Under the pieces are notes generated by a model. The model was not told the DNA's origin, searched no databases, and saw nothing but the letters and a program-made list of their open reading frames with translations. A DNA stretch of 22,525 bases from an uncultured Anaerococcus sp. (GTDB lineage Bacteria > Bacillota > Clostridia > Tissierellales > Peptoniphilaceae): assembly GCF_943908415.1 (NCBI RefSeq), contig NZ_CALTSY010000030.1:1-22525 (forward strand), read 5' to 3'. Every line of letters starts with the position of its first letter. The stretch's first letter is position 1. Shown in pieces: positions 1 to 6,749 of the stretch. The position numbers and the translations under genes were made by a program.

Positions 1-31
1 AGTTTCCTCGTCTTTTTTTCTATGTTGGGAC

Positions 32-46
32 TTTTGCAACAGCCCC
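32..46. repeat. Possible insertion sequence terminal repeat (TTTTGCAACAGCCCC)
   Basis: The 15 bases resemble, in reverse complement, the GGGGCTGTTGCAAAA-type ends of several transposon families (IS6-like and IS1182-like ends share a CTGTTGCAAA core). No transposase is visible because the window starts here. The identification is from memory of such ends, so it is tentative. It would mean that an insertion sequence lies just outside the window, upstream of the NhaC-type gene. Confidence 0.3.
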
Positions 47-91
47 TTTTTTTGTTGGAATGATTAGTATATAAGAAATATTTATAGCTTC

Positions 92-172
92 TATAATTAA
101 TATATATTTAACAAATTTCAAAACACATGTTAGTATTTTAGACAAGAGGAAACGTTACCACAAGCAGGAGGT
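92..172 (+). promoter_or_regulatory. Promoter and RBS of the NhaC-type carrier gene
   Basis: A TATAAT hexamer lies at 92-97, with no convincing -35 box at the usual distance, as is common for activator-dependent promoters. A leader of about 75 bases follows. The Shine-Dalgarno AGGAGGT at 166-172 stands 5 bases before the ATG at 178. I see no SAM or T-box riboswitch fold in the leader. Confidence 0.5.
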
Positions 173-177
173 ATATA

Positions 178-1557
178 ATGAATCAAGAAAAGAAATCAGC
201 TAAAGCTCTGATTCCTATGTTGGTATTTGTTCTTCTATACTTGCTAACAGGATTAGTACTTCAATTATATGGAGTAGAGATGGCTTTTTATCAATTACCA
301 GCTCCAGTTGCAGTTTTTATCGGAGTTATAGTTGCCTTTATTATTTTCGAAGGAAGCGTTGAAGAAAAGACTAAGATATTTATAGAAGGTTGTGGGGATT
401 CAAACATAATAATAATGTGTTTGATTTACTTGCTAGCAGGAGCATTTTCGACCTTAGCAAAAGCATCGGGTGGAGTAGAATCTGTAGTTGGGCTAGGATT
501 AAGCATAATTCCTATAAGATTTTTGACAGCTGGAGTATTTTTAATATCATCCTTTTTATCCTTGGCAATAGGTTCTTCAGTAGGAGCAGTTACAGCTATA
601 GGCCCTATTGCTATAGGACTTTCATCCACATCTGGTATAAATCCATCTATCATGTTAGGTGCCTTGATAGGTGGAGCAATGTTTGGAGATAACTTGTCGA
701 TTATATCTGATACTAATATAGCAGCAACTAGGACTCAAAATATTGATATGAAGGATAAATTTAAACTAAATATTAAGATGGCCCTGCCTAGTGCTATAAT
801 AACATTTTTTCTGTATTTATTCTTTGCCCAGCCTGAGTCTAGTCCTCAAATACAATCTAGTACATACAATATAGTCGATATATTACCTTATATTTTTGTA
901 TTTGTAGCAGCTATTTGTGGGATAAATGTATTGGCAGTTTTGACTGGAGGAGTATTATTATCAACATTACTATTATTATTTAAAACAAATTTCGATTTAT
1001 TAAATTCCTGTCAACTTATATGGGAAGGATTTAATGGAATGTTTGAAATATTTCTTCTATCTATGTTTATAGGAGGACTTTCTCATATGGTAGAGAAAGA
1101 GGGAGGGATAAATCGGATTATTTCAAAAATTGAAAAGTCTATTAAAAGTAAAAAATCAGCTGAATTAGGAATAATATCATTAGTTTCTATAGCTGATGTA
1201 GCAGTAGCTAATAATACAGTAGCTATTATAATTGCAGGACCTATAGCTAAAAATATGTGTGAAGAATATGAAGTGGATCCTAGAAGATCAGCTTCATTGC
1301 TTGATACATTTGCTTGTATATTTCAGGGATTGATACCTTATTCTGCTCAAATTTTAATAGCTGCAGGCTTTTCAAATGGAACTGTTGCTCCTTTTGAAAT
1401 AATGCCATTTTTATGGTATCAGTTAGTTTTGCTTATATTTGCCATAGCATCTATATATATACCCTATGCTAATCCCAAAGGAGAGTGGGATTATGAAAAA
1501 GATATGCCTAAGGCAAAAATCAGTTCAAAGAGGAATTTTCAGGCAAGCAATTTATAA
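178..1557 (+). CDS. NhaC-family Na+/H+ antiporter-like carrier, possibly a methionine transporter
   Basis: This is a 459-residue protein made almost entirely of hydrophobic segments, about a dozen membrane spans, as in the NhaC branch of the ion transporter superfamily. The family's central motif is seen at residues 170-187 (GDNLSIISDTNIAATRTQ), where the aspartates are likely to take part in ion binding. Members of this family act in the cytoplasmic membrane. Some NhaC-type carriers next to methionine genes have been proposed to be methionine importers (the MetT proposal from comparative genomics). Here the gene sits beside a LysR regulator and methionine gamma-lyase, so Na+-coupled methionine uptake is a reasonable inference, but not shown. 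The last 38 bases overlap the 3' end of the lysR gene, which is read from the other strand. The family call is firm; the substrate is open. Confidence 0.85.
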   Translation: MNQEKKSAKALIPMLVFVLLYLLTGLVLQLYGVEMAFYQLPAPVAVFIGVIVAFIIFEGSVEEKTKIFIEGCGDSNIIIMCLIYLLAGAFSTLAKASGGVESVVGLGLSIIPIRFLTAGVFLISSFLSLAIGSSVGAVTAIGPIAIGLSSTSGINPSIMLGALIGGAMFGDNLSIISDTNIAATRTQNIDMKDKFKLNIKMALPSAIITFFLYLFFAQPESSPQIQSSTYNIVDILPYIFVFVAAICGINVLAVLTGGVLLSTLLLLFKTNFDLLNSCQLIWEGFNGMFEIFLLSMFIGGLSHMVEKEGGINRIISKIEKSIKSKKSAELGIISLVSIADVAVANNTVAIIIAGPIAKNMCEEYEVDPRRSASLLDTFACIFQGLIPYSAQILIAAGFSNGTVAPFEIMPFLWYQLVLLIFAIASIYIPYANPKGEWDYEKDMPKAKISSKRNFQASNL

Positions 1558-2452
1558 GCTCATTCTTTGTAAGTTCAATAAATTCCTTAGATAGAGGACT
1601 TAATTTATGGGAAGATTTGTATATGTAACCTATATCCATAGATAAATTTTCTGGATTATAAAGTTGAATAGATTTTATATTAGCAAATCCAGAATATGGA
1701 TCAATGCATCCAGTTCCTAAATTAAATGCATTAGAATTAGCTATTAGACTTAAGGTAGTACCTTTATCTTTAGTATAGATAATTTGCTTGTGTCCTGGTA
1801 AATTTGTGAATTCCTCTGGGAGGATAGTAGTTTCATCTTGTTCATAGATAATCATAGGATAATCATATAGACTTTCTACTTTGATTATATTGTTATTGGC
1901 TAGGGGGTGATTATTTCTTAAAAATACATGTGGTTTTACGTTGGCTAGTGTCTTATAAGTCAGTTTTTTATCTTTAAATAAGCTAAATATAGCTTTTTTA
2001 TAGGATGAATTAATATATATAAAAGCAAGGTCGCTATAATCTTTTTCGACATGCTCTATAGCTTCTAAAGAAGTACTTTCTTTAAGAAAAAACTTAAAAT
2101 TATCCTCTTTATATTTATTAATCAATTTTATAAAGGAGGATACTATGAAGTTATAGTGCTGACTTGAGACTCTAAGTGAAAGTTCATCTAGCTTTCGATT
2201 GTTCATATATTCCCTCTCCAAGGCGTTGTAAGATCCTATTAAATCATAGCACTTTAGAAGAAATTCCAACCCTTTGGGTGTTGTTTGGCAGCCAGAACTT
2301 GTTCTTATGAATATTTCAAAGCCTAAATCATTTTCTAAGTCTGCTATAGATTTTGAAATAGCTGGTTGAGATATGTATAGCCTTGAAGCTGCCTTGGAGA
2401 AAGATCCAGTTTTAGAAACTTCGATAGCATATAATATTTTATTTAAATCCAT
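1520..2452 (-). CDS. LysR-family transcriptional regulator, likely controlling methionine catabolism
   Basis: The 310-residue protein starts MDLNKILYAIEVSKTGSF and has the classical N-terminal winged helix-turn-helix of LysR regulators: residues about 3-62, with the conserved run GSFSKAASRLYISQPAISKS. A substrate-binding effector domain follows at about 90-300. The reading frame stays open further upstream, but the ATG at 2452 is chosen because it matches the family N-terminus and has AAGGAGATACTT directly before it. The gene is divergent from methionine gamma-lyase across 76 bases and convergent with the NhaC-type gene, overlapping it by 38 bases. This arrangement is typical of a LysR regulator that activates its divergent neighbour. 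The inducer may be methionine or a breakdown product; this is inference. Confidence 0.88.
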   Translation of the reverse strand: MDLNKILYAIEVSKTGSFSKAASRLYISQPAISKSIADLENDLGFEIFIRTSSGCQTTPKGLEFLLKCYDLIGSYNALEREYMNNRKLDELSLRVSSQHYNFIVSSFIKLINKYKEDNFKFFLKESTSLEAIEHVEKDYSDLAFIYINSSYKKAIFSLFKDKKLTYKTLANVKPHVFLRNNHPLANNNIIKVESLYDYPMIIYEQDETTILPEEFTNLPGHKQIIYTKDKGTTLSLIANSNAFNLGTGCIDPYSGFANIKSIQLYNPENLSMDIGYIYKSSHKLSPLSKEFIELTKNELINCLPENSSLN

Positions 2453-2478
2453 AAGTATCTCCTTAAAATGATTATTTA

Positions 2479-2521
2479 TATAATTATAGAATTTAAGGTA
2501 AAAAATGTAAAATTTAGGAGG
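2479..2521. promoter_or_regulatory. Overlapping divergent promoters between lysR and methionine gamma-lyase
   Basis: On the minus strand a -35 TTTACA (2506-2511) and a -10 TATAAT (2483-2488) are separated by 17 bases, a good promoter for lysR. On the plus strand a TATAAT at 2479-2484 overlaps it and has no good -35 box, which fits a promoter that needs activation. The Shine-Dalgarno AGGAGG at 2516-2521 stands 7 bases before the lyase ATG. The two -10 boxes overlap by two bases, so the two promoters probably exclude each other. Confidence 0.5.
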
Positions 2522-2528
2522 AAAAATT

Positions 2529-3725
2529 ATGACTAAAAATTTTGATAACAATAAATTTGCAACAAAGACAATCCACGGTGGAGATTATGATAATGAATTT
2601 GGAAGTTTAGGTATACCAATATATCAAACATCAACATTTATATTTAAAGATGCGGAGCAAGGTGCAAAAAGATTTGCCTTAGAGGAAGATGGATTTATAT
2701 ACTCAAGACTTGGAAATCCTACTAATCAGGCTGTAGAAAAAAAACTTGCTCTACTTGAAAAAGCTGAAGCAGCTGTATCATTCTCATCTGGAATGGGAGC
2801 TATTACTTCTTCTATCTGGCCGTTTATTAAGGCAGGAGATCATATATTAGCTTGTAAGACTCTCTATGGATGCACCTTTGCGTTCTTAAATGAAGTACAA
2901 AAGTTTAATATAGACGTGGAATTTATAGATATGACAGATATTTCAAATGTGAAAAATAGTCTAAAGAAAAATACTAGTATAATTTATCTAGAAACTCCTG
3001 CCAATCCAACACTTGATGTAATTGATATAAAAGCAATTTCAAAACTTGCTAAAGAAAACAATCCTAACACAATTGTAATAACAGATAATACATTTGCAAC
3101 TCCTTATTTACAAAATCCTATAGAACTTGGTGCTGATATCGTAGTTCATTCAGCAACAAAATATTTAAATGGTCATGGAGATGTAGTTGCAGGTTTTTCA
3201 GCAGGTAGTGCAGAATTAATGAAAGAAGTAAGGCTTGTTGGTCAAAAAGACTTTACTGGTGCTGTTCTTAGCCCTAATGATGCATTTATGATTTATAGAG
3301 GCATGAAAACATTAGAAATCAGAATGAAAAAACATATATCAAATGCCAAAGAGATAGTTGACTTTTTAATAGATCATCCTAAAGTAAAAAAGATAAACTA
3401 TCCAGGATTAGAAAATTTTGTAAATCATGAGGTTGCTAAAGAGCAGATGAATGATTATGGTGCTATGATATCATTCGAAGTTGAAGGAGGATTAGAAGCA
3501 GGAAGGACCATAATGAACAATGTAAAATTATGTTCTTTAGCAGTATCTTTAGGAGATGCTGAGACATTGATTGAGCATCCGGCTAGTATGACTCACTCAA
3601 CTTATAGCCCAGAAGCTTTAGAAGAGGCAGGCATAGACCCAGGATTAGTAAGACTCTCACCTGGACTTGAAGATGCAGAGGATATAATTGATGACTTAAG
3701 GCAAGCTATGGATGAAATTGAATAA
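2529..3725 (+). CDS. megL: L-methionine gamma-lyase (PLP enzyme)
   Basis: The 398-residue protein is a full-length Cys/Met-metabolism PLP enzyme (fold type I). The PLP lysine is K211 in SATKYLNGHGDVVAG, D186 sits in the cofactor-binding TDNTF run, and the phosphate-contacting Y58 and R60 are in YSRLGNPT. The run LYGCTFAFL carries Y113 and C115. A cysteine at this place is characteristic of true methionine gamma-lyases and separates them from cystathionine gamma-lyases and synthases. The enzyme splits methionine into methanethiol, 2-oxobutyrate and ammonia in the cytoplasm. The 2-oxobutyrate can feed energy metabolism in amino-acid-fermenting anaerobes. Its neighbours, a LysR regulator and an NhaC-type carrier, suggest an uptake and breakdown module. 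No clear terminator follows in the AT-rich gap before the glutaredoxin gene. Confidence 0.9.
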   Translation: MTKNFDNNKFATKTIHGGDYDNEFGSLGIPIYQTSTFIFKDAEQGAKRFALEEDGFIYSRLGNPTNQAVEKKLALLEKAEAAVSFSSGMGAITSSIWPFIKAGDHILACKTLYGCTFAFLNEVQKFNIDVEFIDMTDISNVKNSLKKNTSIIYLETPANPTLDVIDIKAISKLAKENNPNTIVITDNTFATPYLQNPIELGADIVVHSATKYLNGHGDVVAGFSAGSAELMKEVRLVGQKDFTGAVLSPNDAFMIYRGMKTLEIRMKKHISNAKEIVDFLIDHPKVKKINYPGLENFVNHEVAKEQMNDYGAMISFEVEGGLEAGRTIMNNVKLCSLAVSLGDAETLIEHPASMTHSTYSPEALEEAGIDPGLVRLSPGLEDAEDIIDDLRQAMDEIE

Positions 3726-3939
3726 TTCAATTTAAATAAAAAAATGGATACTAGAACTTTTGATTTTGAGAGATGTTTTAATTTAAATCATAGATCTTAA
3801 ATATTATCATTTCTTGTATATAAAAAAAATATTAAATTAAAATTATTAATATAGGAAAACGATGTTTAGTTTTAAAAAGGCTGGGTATTATATTAATAAG
3901 AAAATATATTTTCAACCATCAAATAAGGAGGATAGTCCA

Positions 3940-4197
3940 ATGGGAAAAGAAGCAGATTTTGAACTGTATTTTAAACCAGATTGTCCGTATTGTTTAAAGG
4001 TGTTAAACTTTTTTAAGGATAATAACATTATTAAATTTACATCCTATAATACAGAAGATGGAAACTGCGGAGAAGAAAATGCTAAGAAGCTAAAGGAAGT
4101 CGGAGGGAAGGTGCAAGTCCCATGTATAGTTATTGATGGCAAGGCCATGTATGAATCTGACGATATTATAGAATACGCAAAAGCAAATCTTCTTTAA
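3940..4197 (+). CDS. Small glutaredoxin-like thiol-disulfide oxidoreductase
   Basis: The protein has 85 residues from the ATG at 3940, which is preceded by AAGGAGGAT (3925-3933). The frame is open 26 codons further upstream, but that stretch is not family-like. The dithiol active site CPYC is at residues 15-18 after a beta strand (FELYFKPD), and the cis-proline region QVPCIVIDG and the C-terminal helix (MYESDDIIEYAKANLL) follow in the glutaredoxin order. The cis-proline is followed by an extra cysteine, which is less usual. The likely role is reduction of protein or glutathione-type disulfides in the cytoplasm. Whether this organism uses glutathione cannot be seen here. The gene stands alone. 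Confidence 0.85.
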   Translation: MGKEADFELYFKPDCPYCLKVLNFFKDNNIIKFTSYNTEDGNCGEENAKKLKEVGGKVQVPCIVIDGKAMYESDDIIEYAKANLL

Positions 4198-4483
4198 TAA
4201 AAATATTAAATATTGAAATAAATATCTAGCAACTTATTTGAAGCTCGTACACATAGACCTATATAGAAGAAAAGTGAGTATTACTCCAGTTTCAGATAGT
4301 GCTCTAATATGAGTAGTTAAAGAAATTTACTTTCAATAGAAGACTAAACCCAAGTTTTTAAGACTTTTGGAGATAAAAATTTATAAAATCGCATTATATG
4401 AAACAGTCTAGACGATTTTAGGATTTTTAATTGAAAATAGTTTTATCGCAAACTTGGGTTTTTTATATTAGTTATGCATATGA
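4198..4483. other. Non-coding gap with a nested inverted repeat
   Basis: No intact gene is seen. Between 4225 and 4380 short open stretches exist in several frames, all broken by stops; I could not assign them. From 4346 to 4466 lies a nested inverted repeat, listed separately. Confidence 0.6.
4346..4466 (+). repeat. Nested inverted repeat ending in a T-tract (candidate structured RNA or long-loop terminator)
   Basis: The outer arms are AAACCCAAGTTT (4346-4357) and AAACTTGGGTTT (4450-4461), a perfect 12-base pair, followed by more T residues. Inside is a second perfect 8-base stem, TAAAATCG (4384-4391) with CGATTTTA (4413-4420). A simple terminator would not need a 92-base loop with its own stem. 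It may be a small RNA, a decayed leader or a miniature mobile element. Confidence 0.5.
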
Positions 4484-4508
4484 TATAATTTACTTAAGAT
4501 TTAGGGGG
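4484..4508 (+). promoter_or_regulatory. Extended -10 promoter and RBS of the small membrane protein gene
   Basis: TGATATAAT at 4481-4489 is an extended -10 element (TGn plus TATAAT at 4484-4489). The -35 region is only T-rich. AGGGGG (4503-4508) is the ribosome binding site. The ATG at 4511 is followed at once by a stop in its frame, so the TTG at 4516 is the usable start. Confidence 0.5.
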
Positions 4509-4515
4509 TGATGGT

Positions 4516-4809
4516 TTGAAAAAAGAAAAAGTAAATAGTAAGAGCATAAGCTTTATTAATGGTTTAGGGTATCTTTATATACCTACTTTTATATTTTTAA
4601 TATCAGGATATTTTATGAGAAATTATGATTTGATATTCATTAGTTCGTTCTTCACAGTAGTTACTCTGTCTTATTTCTCATCATATTACCTTATAAACAA
4701 AAGCTATTCGGAGATTAGAGGAGAAAAATTTCTTGGAAAAGTAATTCCTTTGATGTTTGTTATATCAGTAGTACTAGCAATAATTTTAAATACATTAATA
4801 ACACTTTAA
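4516..4809 (+). CDS. Small hypothetical membrane protein (97 aa)
   Basis: I do not recognise the family. Translation starts at a TTG with an AGGGGG ribosome binding site 7 bases upstream. The protein has a short basic N-terminus (MKKEKVNSK) and about three hydrophobic segments near residues 18-35, 38-58 and 74-95. This fits a small integral membrane protein with a lysine- and glutamate-rich loop at about 61-73. It has its own promoter and shares a bidirectional terminator with the convergent DUF1232 gene. No function can be given. Confidence 0.65.
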   Translation: MKKEKVNSKSISFINGLGYLYIPTFIFLISGYFMRNYDLIFISSFFTVVTLSYFSSYYLINKSYSEIRGEKFLGKVIPLMFVISVVLAIILNTLITL

Positions 4810-4818
4810 AATAAAAAT

Positions 4819-4868
4819 CCCAAGCCTTTAAGGGGCAGTTCAAGTCCCACCTTAGGCTTGGGTTATTT
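4819..4868. terminator. Bidirectional rho-independent terminator
   Basis: CCCAAGCCT (4819-4827) pairs perfectly with AGGCTTGGG (4854-4862). After a small TT bulge the stem continues with AAGG and CCTT. TTATTTTT follows on the plus strand, and on the minus strand the run beyond the stem is ATTTTTATTTT. It lies between two convergent genes and serves both. Confidence 0.85.
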
Positions 4869-5153
4869 TTAGTCCATTACTTCATAGTTAATGTCATCTA
4901 TAACTTCATCTTTTTCCTTTTCCATAACGTATTCAGGAATCATCTTATTTGCTATAGCAAATAGGATTGTCATCACAATAGCATCATCAAACCATCCTAA
5001 AAATGGGATAGCATCTACTACTAGATCAGCTGGTAAGACAGCATAAGCTATTGCAGCTATAACTGCTAATTTTGCGGTTACAGGAGTATTTTTATTTTTT
5101 AAAGCTTTAAAAAAAGCTGGAATTGATGTTCTAACTGTATTGAATTTGTTCAT
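4869..5153 (-). CDS. DUF1232 (YkvA-like) small membrane-associated protein
   Basis: The 94-residue protein carries the DUF1232 signature at residues 36-60 (AYAVLPADLVVDAIPFLGWF followed by DDAIV), with the conserved P-D-x-x-P-D-x-x-P-x-G-x-x-D-D pattern in slightly diverged form. The segment around 28-70 is hydrophobic, so membrane association is likely, and the C-terminal 20 residues are strongly acidic. The biochemical role of the family is not established to my knowledge. The ribosome binding site AAAGGTG (5159-5165) stands 5 bases before the ATG at 5153. It is transcribed alone, convergent to the small membrane protein gene. Confidence 0.82.
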   Translation of the reverse strand: MNKFNTVRTSIPAFFKALKNKNTPVTAKLAVIAAIAYAVLPADLVVDAIPFLGWFDDAIVMTILFAIANKMIPEYVMEKEKDEVIDDINYEVMD

Positions 5154-5202
5154 AAAAACACCTTTCTTAAAATCAGTTTAAATATAATTAACTTACACTA
5201 TC

Positions 5203-5229
5203 ATTATACTTCAAATATATAAAAGTCAA
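5203..5229 (-). promoter_or_regulatory. Promoter of the DUF1232 gene
   Basis: On the minus strand a TTGACT -35 box (5224-5229) and a TATAAT -10 box (5203-5208) are separated by 15 bases, slightly shorter than the optimum. A leader of about 45 bases follows before the start codon at 5153. Confidence 0.55.
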
Positions 5230-5266
5230 GTTTAATTATCATAAGTTTATAAAAATATTTTATCTT

Positions 5267-5286
5267 TGGTATAATATCTATAAGGA
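5267..5286 (+). promoter_or_regulatory. Extended -10 promoter and RBS of the DUF4236 gene
   Basis: TGGTATAAT (5267-5275) is an extended -10 element. The start codon lies only 17 bases downstream, so the transcript leader would be about ten bases long and hold little more than the AAGGAG ribosome binding site. The -35 region is weak. Confidence 0.45.
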
Positions 5287-5292
5287 GAAATT

Positions 5293-6291
5293 ATGGGAAT
5301 TAGATATAGAAAAAGTATAAATCTCGGCAAGGGATTTCGTGTAAATATGAGCAAGACTGGCCCTGGTTTTAGCTGGGGAGGCAAGGGATATAGGATAACA
5401 AAAACCGCAAATGGTAATATTAGAGGCACAGCCTATATACCAGGAACCGGTATTTCCTATCAAAAGGATTTTGGCAATCCTCATAAGAAAATAAAAGCAC
5501 CTAGCAAGAAGCAATCTACTAGCAAGACCACAGGCAAAGATACTATAAGATTTGATAATGACCTATCAAAGCTCAATCCAGGTGCTATGGCTGATGTCAT
5601 AAAGGCCAATAGTCAAAATAGAAATAATAAGATTATTGCAATCATTCTAATATTAGCAGGTCTTGGACTAGCAATCCTTAATCCTTTATTTTTATTAATA
5701 TCAATAGCTGGTATAGCTTTGCTTTTTTATAACAAGGAAAATGAAAAGATAGCTATTGACTATGACATGACAGATGAAGCAAAAGAAGAACTAGATACTA
5801 CCAACTCACTTTTGGCTGGTATTATGGAATCAGATGCTGTCTGGCTAGTAAAGGAGATAGAGGAATTTGATGAAGATAATGAAGCGAACATGAGGATCAT
5901 AGACCGCAGCCCTATCAATTTTTATGAGGGTACAGATGGCTCTATAGAAACAAATGCAACTTCTTATACACTAGAAAGCTCATCAATGAAATTGATTTTC
6001 TTACCAGACTCACTATTTATAAAAGAGGGAAGCAAAATGACTGCTCTAAGTTTTAGTGAAATCAATATGGATCTTAGCAAGGAAGTATTTTTAGAAGATG
6101 AAAAAGCTCCAAAAGATGCAACTATCCTAGGAAAAACTTATGAGCACACTAATAAGGATGGTAGTCCAGATAAGAGATATAAGGAAAATAGGCAGCTAAA
6201 TCTTGTAGAATATGGAGTGCTTTCATTAGAAAAAAGCCCTGGTTTAGAAATATTAATAGTATTTTCAGATACAGTCCTAGATGGTAAATAA
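5293..6291 (+). CDS. DUF4236 domain protein with membrane hairpin and unknown C-terminal domain
   Basis: The 332-residue protein begins with a DUF4236 domain at residues 1-60. Its repeating glycine-rich pattern is seen as MGIRYRKSINLGKGFRVNMS, then KTGPGFSWGGKGYRITK and GTAYIPGTGISYQKDFG. A basic linker follows (about 63-82), then one or two membrane spans at about 113-146, and a C-terminal part of about 185 mostly polar, acidic residues that I do not recognise. DUF4236 occurs as a short N-terminal module fused to various other parts. Its function is unknown to me. The start ATG follows AAGGAG closely. The gene is monocistronic, with a strong terminator downstream. Confidence 0.75.
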   Translation: MGIRYRKSINLGKGFRVNMSKTGPGFSWGGKGYRITKTANGNIRGTAYIPGTGISYQKDFGNPHKKIKAPSKKQSTSKTTGKDTIRFDNDLSKLNPGAMADVIKANSQNRNNKIIAIILILAGLGLAILNPLFLLISIAGIALLFYNKENEKIAIDYDMTDEAKEELDTTNSLLAGIMESDAVWLVKEIEEFDEDNEANMRIIDRSPINFYEGTDGSIETNATSYTLESSSMKLIFLPDSLFIKEGSKMTALSFSEINMDLSKEVFLEDEKAPKDATILGKTYEHTNKDGSPDKRYKENRQLNLVEYGVLSLEKSPGLEILIVFSDTVLDGK

Positions 6292-6340
6292 ATTATAAGA
6301 GAAATATTTAGCTTCCTATGAAGAAATTAATATAGATCGC

Positions 6341-6377
6341 AAAAAGAGGATTTTTTTCTAAATGAAATCCTCTTTTT
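6341..6377 (+). terminator. Rho-independent terminator after the DUF4236 gene
   Basis: A perfect 13-base stem, AAAAAGAGGATTT (6341-6353) with AAATCCTCTTTTT (6365-6377), has an 11-base loop. The A-tract and T-tract are part of the stem, so it could also work on the minus strand. Confidence 0.8.
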
Positions 6378-6593
6378 ATAATAGCAAAATTTACATACTT
6401 AAGTTTTCGGAATCCCTTGATATATAAGATTGATAAATATTCTTTCAAAACTATAGAATTATTATTAAATTGTTAAAGTTTTATTTAAACAATATTTAAA
6501 TTTGTGCTAATAAAATAACATATAAACGTTAAAATTTGAACATTTATGAGGACTAACGACCACTCTTATACGATAAATATGTTTATAAAACCG

Positions 6594-6621
6594 TTTTCAA
6601 ATATTCAATTTATGGTATAAT
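6594..6621 (+). promoter_or_regulatory. Promoter of the YkvI-like carrier gene
   Basis: TTTTCA (6594-6599) and TATAAT (6616-6621) stand 16 bases apart. TG at 6613-6614 gives an extended -10 (TGGTATAAT). The predicted transcript start near 6628 leaves a leader of about 120 bases. The stretch 6378-6593 upstream is AT-rich and shows no gene. Confidence 0.55.
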
Positions 6622-6638
6622 GGAAACGTACTATATAA

Positions 6639-6729
6639 TAGCCAGAGTACTTAACAAAAATCAGATAATGATTTCCTAATATTTTTATATATTAGTTTTC
6701 ACAACAAAAAACATAAAATCGACTGGCTA
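6639..6729 (+). promoter_or_regulatory. Candidate structured 5' leader RNA (three-way junction)
   Basis: An outer stem TAGCCAG (6639-6645) with CTGGCTA (6723-6729) encloses two local hairpins: AAATCA (6658-6663) with TGATTT (6669-6674), and CTAATAT (6676-6682) with ATATTAG (6689-6695). The region lies between the promoter and the ribosome binding site AGGAGAGGA (6736-6744). It does not match a riboswitch class I can name. The pairing was found by eye. Confidence 0.4.
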
Positions 6730-6749
6730 GATTACAGGAGAGGAACGTT

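Noticed and set aside
2453..2551. 33-codon N-terminal extension of the LysR protein
   Set aside because: The extension is not family-like, crosses the divergent promoter region and the lyase start, and a good ribosome binding site stands before the ATG at 2452.
3862..3939. Upstream start of the glutaredoxin
   Set aside because: The ATG at 3940 has AAGGAGGAT before it and gives the normal glutaredoxin length.
4225..4380. Possible transposase fragment downstream of the glutaredoxin gene
   Set aside because: Short open pieces in different frames are broken by stops, and none gave a convincing family motif.
4833..4850. GTTCAAGTCCC inside the terminator loop, like the T-arm of a tRNA
   Set aside because: The flanking bases do not form a 5-base T-stem, and no acceptor, D or anticodon arm is found. 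It is the loop of the bidirectional terminator.
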